Positions 12,601 through 20,580 of a DNA stretch of 64,000 bases are shown one piece after another. Each line of letters starts with the position of its first letter. The first letter of the stretch is position 1. The translations under genes and the position numbers were made by a program. This stretch comes from Owenia fusiformis (taxonomy: Eukaryota > Annelida > Polychaeta > Sabellida > Oweniidae), in contig CAIIXF020000003.1 in NCBI GenBank assembly GCA_903813345.2, positions 14,458,931-14,522,930 on the forward strand. The letters are read 5' to 3'. The notes below the pieces were generated by a model. The model made no database searches. It was not told where the DNA came from and saw nothing but the letters and a program-made list of their open reading frames with translations.

Positions 12601-15600
12601 CTTTGGCTTTATCTACATAGGACTCCCGAGTGTTGCTTGCTAGACAGAGCTTGTAGTAAAGAGAATAGTCCAACTCACCATCAACATTTTTCTTGACAGT
12701 CCATACAGCATTGGGGTTACCAGGAAGTTCTGACACAGCCATCTCAGATACCTACGTTAAAAATATAGAATATTAAATATAATTGTTTCTGCCAAAATAA
12801 TACTGTGCTGCATCAAGTTTCTCAAGGTAGTTTTGCTCATTTTCACATCTCAGATAGTGTATTATCATCCATGATATTCAGCCGGCAATTCCTATCAAGA
12901 ATACTGGTTCATCATAAATGTGAAAATCTAAACATTATTAATTTGTTCTTCAACATTTTCTACATCACAAATCACATAAGCATTCTAATCGCACCCTCAA
13001 TATTTAATGTTTTATGAAAAGAAACATAGCTTTTAACACTCTCTTCTTAGTTTAACGGAAAATGAAGCACCGTTACTGGACTATAAACTACATTTTCATA
13101 ATGAAGGAAGCTTACCTCCAGTCCATGTCTAAGTACTCTCAATGTTGACCTTGGACCACGTCCACATATGGTGTACATCTGGGGAGTGTCCTCATTGGCC
13201 AGATCTGCAATCTGAAACGGAACAGAACTTTGACGTTATTACTTTGGACCATCTTTTTTCGCTAACTATGTTGTAAATAATCGACATTGTATGCAAAATA
13301 ACCATAGACTTATATGAAAGAACATGTTTCTCAGTGTTTGGTAAGATGGAATCAGCATAGAACTCAGTAGCAGAACTGGATGTTTGTCATCATTGAAACA
13401 TGTCTCACTATATTGCATTATGGGAATTCTCATCTGCAAATATATTGCATTATGGGAATTCTCATCTGCAAAACAAATTGCATTATGGGACATTACCTGG
13501 CAGTTCATAATGGGTGACAGACTGTCTAATTCATCCACAACAACCAAGTTCTTCAAGGGTCTAGGGGCAAAGAAGAATGTGTCGCCCTCCTCTAGAGGCA
13601 TGGCACTACTGAACTCTGGCTCTTCGTCATCATCTCCCAAGTGAGCAATCTGATACAGGTTACTGGAAAAAACATGGGAGTTTTACATTTTGGAGATTCA
13701 TATGATATTTTACATTTTTTGGTTACATTTTTGGGAAATTGTTCTCTTAGATAATTCATACAAGTTTGAATTATTCAGTCTAATTTTGTGACAAAATGTT
13801 TCTCAGTGTTTGGTAAGATGATATCAGCACAGAACTCAGTAGCAGAACTGGATGTTTGTCATCATTGAAACATGTCACATAAGCCACTCCCCCCTGTCTT
13901 CTAACATTCATTACAAAGCAAAATGGCACCACCTACCATTTGTTACAGGCGCCAGATGTCAAACACCAACTGCCACCACAAAAAGGTGAAGACTATAAAA
14001 ATATGTCATCACTTGAATACTCACTGATTGCCGAATTCTGAAGCTACAAAGAGGAAACCAGTTTTGAGAACACACATAGCGGATGCAGTAGGGGCCGTAT
14101 CAAAGTACTTCAGTCTGATTTCTGTCACCATGTCTTCATCTTGTTCCAGTGTGATCTTGAACAGATCCCCTTGTTCTGTTTGGGCGAGGAAGAAGAACAT
14201 ACTTTTGGTTTTGTGGGTGGCTGCACATACAAATATCATCCCTCGCTCTGGGTCATCCAGATCATTCTACAATAGAACCAAAAAATGTAATTTTTCCATG
14301 GAAATGGAGTGATAATGAAAATAAGTTGTTCTTATTAGTTCTTCTTTGTCATGTAAATAAATTCATTGAGTAAATGTGTTTGGCTTAAAAAGAAGTGTTT
14401 ATAATTTCCATAAAGTTTTTATGGGTATTACCCATAATGCTAATGCATCACAATCAGCAGACGGAATATTAACAATTGACACTACTGTTGGGGGGACATG
14501 TTTCTCAGCATTTGGTAAGATAGTATCAGCACAGAACTCAGTAGCAGAACTGGATGTTTGTCATCATCGAAACATGTCATATACAAAATAAACCAGACAC
14601 AATTTTAATTCAAACAAGAAAAGATCATAACCCGGTAAAATTTCCATTTTCTGTTTCTTGAAGTAAAACATTCACTTACCCTCCTCCTAGGGATGGGACA
14701 TCTGATATCAGGCTGGTCACCAAAATTTTTATATGTAATATAATTCTCTGAGCAGATCAGTACACCACTGGGACCTTCAGAACCACCAGGTACAGATATA
14801 AGGAAATTAGCATGCTCCTCCAACTGTTCTGAATATTTCCGGACTACATGGTTCAGCCCTAAGTCCAGTTCATAGTATGTTAGCATCTGTTGTGTTTTCT
14901 GCGCTGCCTCTCCTGTCGGATCCATATCTGACTCCTGAAAGAATAATTAATTTTATTTTCTGAAATTGTTCAATATTTAGATTTTAATTCAATATGCTGA
15001 AAATGGCCAAAATTCTGGATTATTTATCAAACATTTACTGATTAAGGTTCTTTATAGTTTTTTATCACAAACAAAACAAGTGTGATCTTAGTGGTACTAC
15101 ATGCAATATTAACAAAATTAATCAAGTTCATGACAATGTTTCTCAGTGTTTGGTAAGATGGTATCAGCAAAGAACTCAGTAGCAGAACTGGATGATTGTC
15201 ATCATTGAAACATGTAATGTCGTGAAACTTCACAAAGCACTTTCTTCAGAAAAAACGAACGCTTACATTTGATGACAAGTCAGAGTTACAAGAAGGCCTC
15301 GTAAATGCCTTATGCATGCATATTAATTGTTGATTGATAACTACAAATGTTCCACTTTTTGGAAAATGAACCATGATGTACATACCTCATAATCAATTTC
15401 CAAACAGGCAAATGTTGGATTCTCAAAGCCGACATCCACACCGACAGTATGATACACTAAAGTGTTCGATTTATGTGCCTCTAGAGGCGATGATATAGTC
15501 AGCCTGGCTTGGGCATCTCTGTTTAGAATATATACAAGTTTCTGTTTCTCAACTGAGGCTACCATAACAGCACGTCCTTTAGGATCTACAGCTAGGTACT

Positions 15601-16631
15601 GTCCTGGGACTATGCGTCTACAGCCACTTTTACCAAAGGTTTCCTGGTGAGCCTGAAATTTTGAAAAAAAATTCTTAATGTATAAAGGTGAAATATAGCT
15701 AGAGGCTGGTTGAGTATACAAAGCTCGGGTTACAATTATTTGTACCAGGTGGTCAGTTTTGGCATAAATCTTAGTAGTTTAGTGATCTTGACTTGCTGGC
15801 AATTCATTTCCTCACAGATAGACTATTATGCAAAGGGCATATTTCAAATTGACAATGTTTCTCAGTGTTTGGTAAGATGGTATCAGCACAGAACTCAGTA
15901 GCAGAACTGGATGTTTGTCATCATTGAAACATGTCATAATCTTAACTGAAAAGTTGTTTAAATTGAAACCATGTTTACATTAGCTACTAATTTTACAACG
16001 CTGTAATAACACCAACAGTACAGAACTATGCATGGGAAAAACTTGAAATAAAATCGTTTACAGATAACTTACCTTGTCAAATATGTTCTTTGAGGGAACA
16101 TACTCCAAGATAACTATTCTCCCAGAATCAGAGCCAACTACGATGTAATCTGAAAATAAATGTTAGAAGTTGTGGGATAAATTACAGTTTCATTTGTGAA
16201 TGAAAATCCAAATCAAATCGATACTTTCAAATTAGGGTAAATAACTGTCAACACTTTTATACCACCCCTAAAAAGTTACCAATACTTGACATGCTATTCA
16301 GAAATAACATTGTACTAATGTAATCAACGTTATTTAATGTTATCCTTTGCTGTGCATTTCATTCAACTCTTATTTCTATTGGGATTTGAATTCTCCAATG
16401 CTCACCTTTGCTGCCTCCTGTGAGACGGAATGGCATCAATGATCGAATAACACCAAACACTTCAGTTGTCAGCAATGTGTACACTTTGCCTGTGTTTGGA
16501 TCTGGTCGGATAAGTTCCAATATCTTCCCCCTGGACACAACAATTTCTTGCTGTTTTGTCCCGGAGAAATTACCATGGATGGCATGCGTTACACCTGTAG
16601 CTCGCTGCAGTGTTAAATTGTAGAGAAACAT
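669..16631 (-). CDS. SF3B3: Splicing factor 3B subunit 3 (SF3b130/SAP130), complete, 23 coding exons
   Basis: Core subunit of the SF3b complex of U2 snRNP, a beta-propeller scaffold for branch-site recognition in the nucleus. Coding exons in transcript order, all bounded by AG/GT: 16406-16631, 16073-16149, 15386-15652, 14680-14934, 14025-14266, 13497-13662, 13116-13211, 12679-12751, 10583-10734, 10187-10342, 9861-10016, 9265-9402, 8628-8800, 8185-8289, 7654-7828, 6829-7034, 6196-6478, 5547-5759, 4845-4943, 4279-4422, 3135-3239, 2819-2914, 669-713. They join in frame to 3648 nt (1215 aa; human protein 1217 aa). The product starts [20 protein letters not shown] and ends [12 protein letters not shown], as in SF3B3 generally. 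The ATG follows an acceptor (CAG at 16634-16636, then CC-ATG), so a non-coding first exon lies upstream. No frameshift or stop was found. Most introns carry a box C/D snoRNA-like unit. No AATAAA was found on the minus strand in the 668 nt after the stop. Confidence 0.97.
755..980. repeat. 25-bp minisatellite, left block
   Basis: About nine tandem copies of a 25-bp unit containing CTTCAGTACTATTGAAG and TGGAACACC, in the last SF3B3 intron. The first unit (ACTAAAACCTATTGAAGTGG) resembles the end of the ACAGTAAAACC MITE family seen elsewhere here, suggesting the array grew from such an end. Confidence 0.9.
981..1979. mobile_element. MITE-like insertion splitting the minisatellite
   Basis: A 1-kb unique block interrupts the 25-bp array. 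Its ends are inverted repeats: left ATCTCACCAGG, then TTTTTAGA; the right end, reverse-complemented, gives ATCTCGCCAGG, then TTTTAGA. It also has a C-homopolymer near 1029-1042. Possible 4-bp duplication CCTT at the junctions. No transposase recognised. Confidence 0.6.
1980..2362. repeat. 25-bp minisatellite, right block
   Basis: About fifteen nearly identical copies of the same 25-bp unit as 755-980. Copies differ mainly at one G/A position (GTGGAAC or GTGAAAC), pointing to recent homogenisation. Confidence 0.9.
2684..2760 (-). ncRNA. Box C/D snoRNA-like, family C copy 1
   Basis: In the last SF3B3 intron (714-2818), host sense. Minus-strand order: stem TTGCTACAGA, C box ATGATGT, guide-like CATGTTAGACTA before a D'-like TTGA, D box CTGA, stem TCTGTAGCAA. 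The 10-bp stem is perfect. Confidence 0.72.
3365..3452 (-). ncRNA. Box C/D snoRNA-like, family A copy 1 (SNORD38-like guide)
   Basis: In the SF3B3 intron between exons 3135-3239 and 4279-4422, sense to the host. Minus-strand order: terminal stem TGCCAGTGTTTC, C box ATGATGA, guide CCAGTTCTGCTA directly before D' CTGA, a second guide-like CTTACCAAACA before D box CTGA, then closing stem GAAACACTGGCA. The 12-bp stem is perfect and differs from the ACATGTTTC stem of other copies on both sides. Confidence 0.85.
4636..4711 (-). ncRNA. Box C/D snoRNA-like, family C copy 2
   Basis: In the intron 4423-4844, host sense. Perfect stem TTGCTACAGA/TCTGTAGCAA, C box ATGATGT, CATGTTAGACT conserved, D box CTGA in CACTGATCTGTAG. 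The D' context is weaker (TATGA). Confidence 0.7.
5302..5376 (-). ncRNA. Box C/D snoRNA-like, family C copy 3
   Basis: In the intron 4944-5546, host sense. Stem CTACAGA/TCTGTAG, C box ATGATGT, CATGTTAGACTA followed by TTGA, D box CTGA in CACTGATCTGTAG. The stretch between D' and D has diverged, while the guide segment is unchanged. Confidence 0.7.
5837..5929 (-). ncRNA. Box C/D snoRNA-like, family A copy 2
   Basis: In the intron 5760-6195, host sense. Same C, D' and D boxes and D' guide as copy 1. The stem TGCCAGTGTTTT pairs with AAAAACGCTGGCA with a G-U and a small 5' bulge. The segment after the C box differs (CAATCATCC instead of CAAACATCC), a change shared with copy 8. Confidence 0.75.
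6041..6164. mobile_element. Short TGTCACC-family MITE
   Basis: In an SF3B3 intron. Runs from GCATTAACATGCAAAATGTC through CACCACC, GTTACAAACGCC and GACTATAACAATATGTCACC. Same family as the large element at 45984-47813, in opposite orientation and without the satellite core. Confidence 0.6.
7036..7345. repeat. 34-bp tandem array carrying the bipartite CCCATAATGCA motif
   Basis: Starts at the splice acceptor of SF3B3 exon 6829-7034 and extends into the intron. Five good and about three decayed copies of a 34-bp unit: CCCATAATGCA, TTTAGACAT, AGCAGACGG, then TCTAT. Single copies of the same two boxes occur in at least eight other introns with an unrelated spacer of similar length. Confidence 0.85.
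7430..7512 (-). ncRNA. Box C/D snoRNA-like, family B copy 1
   Basis: In the intron 7035-7653, host sense. Minus-strand order: stem TTCACAT, C box ATGATGA, guide-like AGGAATTGCCGG directly before D' CTGA, C'-like GGATGAT, D box CTGA, stem ATGTGAA. I did not recognise a certain rRNA target. Confidence 0.78.
8368..8449 (-). ncRNA. Box C/D snoRNA-like, family A copy 3
   Basis: In the intron 8290-8627, host sense. C box ATGATGA, D' guide and D' CTGA intact. The D region reads CCCTGAGAAAC. The terminal stem is partly broken (ATATGTTTC against GAAACATGT), so this copy may be less stable. Confidence 0.75.
9030..9114 (-). ncRNA. Box C/D snoRNA-like, family B copy 2
   Basis: In the intron 8801-9264, host sense. 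Perfect 8-bp stem CTTCACAT/ATGTGAAG, C box ATGATGA, D' CTGA after GCCGG, C'-like ATGGATGAT, D box CTGA. Nearly identical to copies 1 and 3 across the whole unit. Confidence 0.82.
9169..9246. mobile_element. 78-bp mariner-type foldback remnant
   Basis: Left end TACAGAGTGACCAAAAAATA, right end GCTTTTTGGCTCACCCTGTA: inverted ends of a Tc1/mariner-type MITE with almost no interior, in an SF3B3 intron. Confidence 0.55.
9463..9600 (-). pseudogene. Decayed tandem duplicate of an SF3B3 exon
   Basis: Copies the 5' half of exon 9265-9402 plus intron up to the CCCATAATGCA motif. Minus translation still reads [17 protein letters not shown], against [17 protein letters not shown] in the true exon. The splice acceptor AG of the duplicate has become AT (TTTTCATGACTG), and the reading frame is broken downstream, so it should be skipped. 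Confidence 0.75.
9627..9708 (-). ncRNA. Box C/D snoRNA-like, family A copy 4
   Basis: In the intron 9403-9860, host sense. Perfect stem ACATGTTTC with GAAACATGT, C box ATGATGA, D' guide CCAGTTCTGCTA, D' CTGA and D CTGA. Represents the commonest version of the family. Confidence 0.85.
10735..12678. other. Longest SF3B3 intron, no confident content
   Basis: 1.9 kb with no recognisable snoRNA. It holds one degenerate copy of the bipartite motif (CCCATAATGCACC, then AACAGACT) at about 12427. A plus-strand open frame at 11184-11492 begins with GTG and resembles nothing I know. Confidence 0.6.
12840..12926 (-). ncRNA. Box C/D snoRNA-like, family B copy 3
   Basis: In the intron 12752-13115, host sense. 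Perfect stem TTTTCACAT/ATGTGAAAA. The outer base pairs differ from copy 2 (CTTCAC/GTGAAG) on both strands, so pairing is kept. Boxes and the AGGAATTGCCGG guide-like segment are intact. Confidence 0.82.
13322..13403 (-). ncRNA. Box C/D snoRNA-like, family A copy 5
   Basis: In the intron 13212-13496, host sense. Perfect 9-bp stem, intact C, D' and D boxes and D' guide. Single-base changes lie in the D guide side (TTCCATCTTACC) and between D' and C'. Three inverted copies of the CCCATAATGCA motif follow it on the plus strand up to the next exon. Confidence 0.85.
13794..13875 (-). ncRNA. Box C/D snoRNA-like, family A copy 6
   Basis: In the intron 13663-14024, host sense. Stem ATGTTTC with GAAACAT, plus outer TGAC/GTCA pairing, C box ATGATGA, D' guide and both CTGA boxes intact. 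One change in the D-guide side (ATCATCTTACC). Confidence 0.83.
13919..14012. mobile_element. Decayed TGTCACC-family MITE
   Basis: In an SF3B3 intron: GGCACCACCTACCATTTGTT, CAGGCGCC, then GACTATAAAAATATGTCATC. Shortened relative of 6041-6164, ending close to the donor of the next exon. Confidence 0.5.
14496..14577 (-). ncRNA. Box C/D snoRNA-like, family A copy 7
   Basis: In the intron 14267-14679, host sense. Perfect ACATGTTTC/GAAACATGT stem, C box GATGATGA, D' guide intact. The D box is CTGA in a slightly changed context (AAATGCTGAGAAAC). Confidence 0.83.
15134..15215 (-). ncRNA. Box C/D snoRNA-like, family A copy 8
   Basis: In the intron 14935-15385, host sense. ACATGTTTC stem with one mismatch to GAAACATTGT on the other side, C box ATGATGA, D' guide and boxes intact. 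Shares the CAATCATCC variant with copy 2 and has a substitution (TTTGCTGAT) near C'. Confidence 0.82.
15850..15935 (-). ncRNA. Box C/D snoRNA-like, family A copy 9
   Basis: In the intron 15653-16072, host sense, the copy nearest the SF3B3 5' end. Stem TGACATGTTTC against GAAACATTGTCA, with one bulge. C box, D' guide CCAGTTCTGCTA, D' and D boxes are all intact. Confidence 0.83.
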
Positions 16632-17228
16632 GGCTGAAAAGCATTCAAAACAATTATTTAGACATTTAGCCTAAACATATGATTCTAAACATATGAATTT
16701 GCACATTCAGTCAGGCAGAATGAGAGAATTTATCTAAAAATGGAAAATTATATCAAGCTTAATGACATTCAGTAAAATTGAGAGGAATCCCTATATAGCA
16801 TTACTGCGGAGCACATATACATTCAATAAATAAATTTAAAATGTTCAAATAGACTAGGGGGCCTCCATCAACTTTGACATACGGGGTTACTTCGTCATGG
16901 GGCTATTTCGACCATGGCTGATAGTTCATATTTCGGGAATCAACTATCCAAAATAAGATTTTGCCCATTGGCGATTTATTGCTAAAATTTTCAAAAATCA
17001 TCAGGGATTTCATTAGCAGCAGACAACAGGCGATTTTCACCGGTTGTTTTCAAAATATAATCTGTTATTTTTAGGGAATTTTCAACTTTTGAGTATTATG
17101 ATATCCATTATCTTGCCTGTTGTTTTCATTTATTTAGCCTGTTGTGAGAAATTCAAGTGAAATCCCTGCCCATGCACAAATTTGACACATTATTACCTTT
17201 TAATCATGAATCTCTTAGACCAGATAGG

Positions 17229-18715
17229 CACGCCTTACCATCGCGTAAGCAGGCGTCAACGTACAGCGTCAAAAAATAGCGGAGTACAGTTTTCTGTACG
17301 GTAACGCAAATTAACTGCTTTGAAGCAAAAACTATGACAAGGGTTTAAAAAAATTAATTTGATGAAAACTAATACGATTTCATGTGAAATAAAAACAGCA
17401 TTCTCTTAGGAATTGTTTTAACTTTCTAATTATGATAAAAGTTTTTCGAGCATTGCTCGGATTTTTTCTGAGTGAATCGGCCCACATAATCGACCAGAGT
17501 GAAAAAAGGTTGTTTTTTCACATTTTGTTTGGTTATTATTTTCCCTACCGTCTGAGAGTATGGATTATTTTTATGAGAATATGTATTTGTTACTTACACA
17601 ATTTAGAACGGGCGAAGATTCAGCAAACAACCATTCATTATGTATATTTAAAAAAGATCAAATTTGTACGGTGACGCACCAGCTGTACGGTGACGCTATG
17701 CTTTGATGAACTAAATGAGACTAAGATTGTATGAAATGGAAACTCTGGAGTATGATCATTTGTTCATATATAGTGCATGGGTGCTACAGTTCAACGATAT
17801 CTTCCACAGCTTAATGGAAGGTTACTGGAAATGTATGATACGGTTAAGATCATGAAACCAAAAACTCTCTTGTTGCTATGTTATTGATGTTTTAAAACAA
17901 GGGATGTCACAAGTAAATCTCACCTTGCACGTGTGACTTTTTAGGATGAAAGATGTAATATCTTGCATGGGGTAAAGATGGCTGTGTAGGCTATCTTTGT
18001 TAGTCATATGAGAAAAGCCTGGTTTAGTTCAAATGATACCAAAGCATTACGTCAACTTTCAAATAGTTAATTCCATGAAAACTAAAAATATCGAATTTAA
18101 TACTTCCTGTCCGCCATCTTAAATGCGAAGGTGACGGCTGTTACCTTCGCTTGATACTTACCAGTGATAATGTACATGTAGATCTGACGCTTCTTTACCT
18201 CTTGTTCGAACAGTAAGCTTAGAGCACTTCTAAGGAATCTAAGGAAGCGTCACCGTACAGCTGATGCGTCACCGTACAGTTCTGATCTTTTTTAAATAAA
18301 TACACTGAATGATTATTTGCCGTATATTCATATGTTCTAAAATGTGTAGATAACAAATACATATTCTCATAAAAATAATCCATACTCTCAGACGACAGGG
18401 AAAATAATAACCAAACGAAAAGTGAAAAAACACCATTTTTCTCTCGAGTCGATTATGTGGGCCGATCCAGTCAGAAAAAATCCGAGCAGTGCTCGAAAAA
18501 CTTTTATCATAATTAGAAAGTTAAAACAATTCCTAAGAGAATGCTGTTTTCATTACACCGCGAAATCGTATTTATTTTCATCTAATTAATCTTTTTAAAA
18601 CCCTCATTATAGTTTTTGCTTCAACTCAGTTAATTTTCGTCACCGTACAGAAAACTGTACTACTGTATTTTTTGACGCTGTACGGTGACGCCTGCTTACG
18701 CGATGGTTAGGCGTG
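17229..18715. mobile_element. 1.5-kb foldback element with arms of nearly 480 bp
   Basis: Left arm 17229 to about 17705 and right arm about 18236-18715 are inverted copies along their whole length. Outer ends: CACGCCTTACCATCGCGTAA and, inverted, CACGCCTAACCATCGCGTAA. The decamer CACCGTACAG recurs several times near the arm tips. The 530-bp centre is unrelated to the arms. No coding capacity. It lies in the presumed first intron of SF3B3 and sits within a further decayed repeat (GGGGCTATTTC on both sides, 16905 and 18765). Confidence 0.8.
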
Positions 18716-18933
18716 ATAGGGAGAGAATGCAGCGGACTTCAACGTAAGGGGTTAAATACTTTGACGTGGGGCTATTTCAACCATTGGGCTATTTCAGCAT
18801 TGGCATATAACTTCAATCTACAAGGTCCCGTCTGTCATGTTAAATTTTAGTAATTTGAAGTGACTAAGGTCAATATAAATCCATAGTCGAAGTAGCCCTA
18901 CGTACTACGTAGCAGTATCACCATAGTAGAAGT

Positions 18934-20144
18934 TACTACTTTTTTCAAGGCCTGACTTCGTCACTAACATGCTAAATATAAGAGTTAGCTGACGTTTGGG
19001 AGTCTGACTTACCTTCTAAAGGTTAGAACCCGAATCTTAATGAAACCATATCACCTTTGTTCCGTCAACCATGGAGCATTTGCCACAACATCCAAGAGGT
19101 AAATCATGGACCGAGAAAATTAATGATTTCCTTGTAAGTTCCGGAAGTTTCAATACGAAAAATTACCGAACATATATGAAAACCGAATATTTGTTCGTTG
19201 TTTTCACGATTTACAGGTTCGTATGTTCTTCAATGTTTTGGTCTAAATTATAAAGCATCGCCAACAGGTCTTACTCTATTATTTGACTAATACAGCAGAC
19301 GGCTCATATTTCTACGTAGCATTTCGTTCAGACCAAAAGTGGGAGTGTAGATCACGCAGTTTCGTTTGTTGCGTACTTCACTTGAAATTGGTAATTTTAA
19401 ATATTGGCTACTTCACTTAGCATGGCGGATGTAGAACATTGCTTAATATTCTTTTAATTTTCACACCAGACATGCTTGGTTGACACGTCAACAAAGTAAA
19501 GTTCATGGGTCAATGCGTTATTTCGTGATAACTACAACGCCTTCCCGGAAGTCAACATTGATGAAAAATGAAAAAGTCGGAAAAGCATTTACACTAATTT
19601 CTATCAAATGCTATGTTTATGCATCATCATCGACGCAACAATACCCTGCTTGCAGAGTCTAGTTAAACTACACTCTGCCTAGTAGAGACCATATTACAAT
19701 TTAGTAGCCCCGCCCCCACGACTGGTACCGGTGACAGTTTGGGTAAATCACTTTTGACCTACACACTGACCTTCCACCAATCAGCGAGCTTGAAGAAACA
19801 TGCGCCAAATGCGTTCTAATTAAATATGCGCATGTCATTGGTCAATTCCGGGCTCAACGATGACGTAAGAAGGAATGACCATATAAAGAACGTCGGTCAA
19901 ATTTGGCCGACGAACACTGATTGGCGCGGTGAGTTCACAGGTTTATTTTAGTTTGAAAGAGTGAAGACGAAGCTCTCTTTTAAGAAGTGAAGTCAAACGA
20001 ATGCAAAGGGTAACGCAACAAAGGTGATATGGTTTCATTAAGATTCGGGTTCTAACCTTTAGAAGGTAAGTCAGACTCCCAAACGTCAGCTAACTCTTAT
20101 ATTTAGCATGTTAGCGACGAAGTCAGGCCTTGAAAAAAGTAGTA
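18934..20144. repeat. 1.2-kb inverted-repeat unit with outward splice donors
   Basis: Arms 18934-19061 and 20017-20144 are nearly perfect inverted copies beginning TACTACTTTTTTCAAGG. Each arm contains TCTAACCTTTAGAAG followed by GTAAGTCAGACTCCC, reading outward (minus strand at 19012, plus strand at 20066). The 950-bp centre contains the CCAAT/TATA block at 19705-19935. It could be a TIR transposon or an inverted duplication of a first exon. Confidence 0.7.
19705..19935 (+). promoter_or_regulatory. CCAAT/CRE/TATA promoter-like block inside an inverted-repeat unit
   Basis: In plus-strand order: GC box CCCCGCCCCC (19708-19717), CCAAT (19777-19781), ATTGG (19837-19841), CRE-like TGACGTAA (19861-19868), TATAAA (19882-19887), ATTGG (19920-19924). 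The spacing suits a plus-strand start near 19910. The next strong plus-strand donor is AGAAG-GTAAGT at 20061-20070. The block sits between the arms of the repeat pair at 18934-19061 and 20017-20144. It could be a transposon promoter, an alternative upstream promoter, or the remains of a duplicated SF3B3 first exon. Confidence 0.45.
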
Positions 20145-20494
20145 GACGCCCCTGGTCAAAAAGAGACTTCACACCATGGAGTACATTGATACCTTGTTTT
20201 TAATTTATCTCCAGCTTCTGATTAATGGGGGGCCAAGTCATCAATTATTTGAATTGATGCAATATGCCAATGTTTAAAATAGTCTCCACAAAATATTTTT
20301 TCAAATTTTGAGAAGAATTAAAAATTGATGAAAAGAAAAATTGCATCCTGACTCTATTTACCTGCAGTAAGATAGGAAACAGCTATCAGATTTCAAACAT
20401 ATGTTACTTTGACATTGATTGCACAATGTGAGGTATAAACAGTGTCTGCATTCGCCCCGATGTTGCTGGATTTAGCAGATATTCATTATTATTT

Positions 20495-20580
20495 TCACCG
20501 CAAACGTTGAGAAAGATGGCGCCGACCTTGACCTCTTTACCCACAATGCACTTGAATAACAAAAATGGCGGCGCCCTCGG
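20495..20580. promoter_or_regulatory. Candidate bidirectional SF3B3/COG4 core promoter
   Basis: GC-richer than its surroundings. It contains AAGATGGCGCC (about 20513) and AAAATGGCGGC (about 20562), both matching the YY1 consensus, and the second overlaps the COG4 ATG. Between them is TACCCACAATGCACTTG (about 20538), which fits the ZNF143/Staf core CCC-R-N-M-ATGCA. No TATA box. YY1 sites just inside the 5' end, together with ZNF143 sites, are typical of divergent housekeeping promoters. The SF3B3 first non-coding exon is expected here or in the repeat unit at 18934-20144; I could not decide its donor. Confidence 0.6.
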
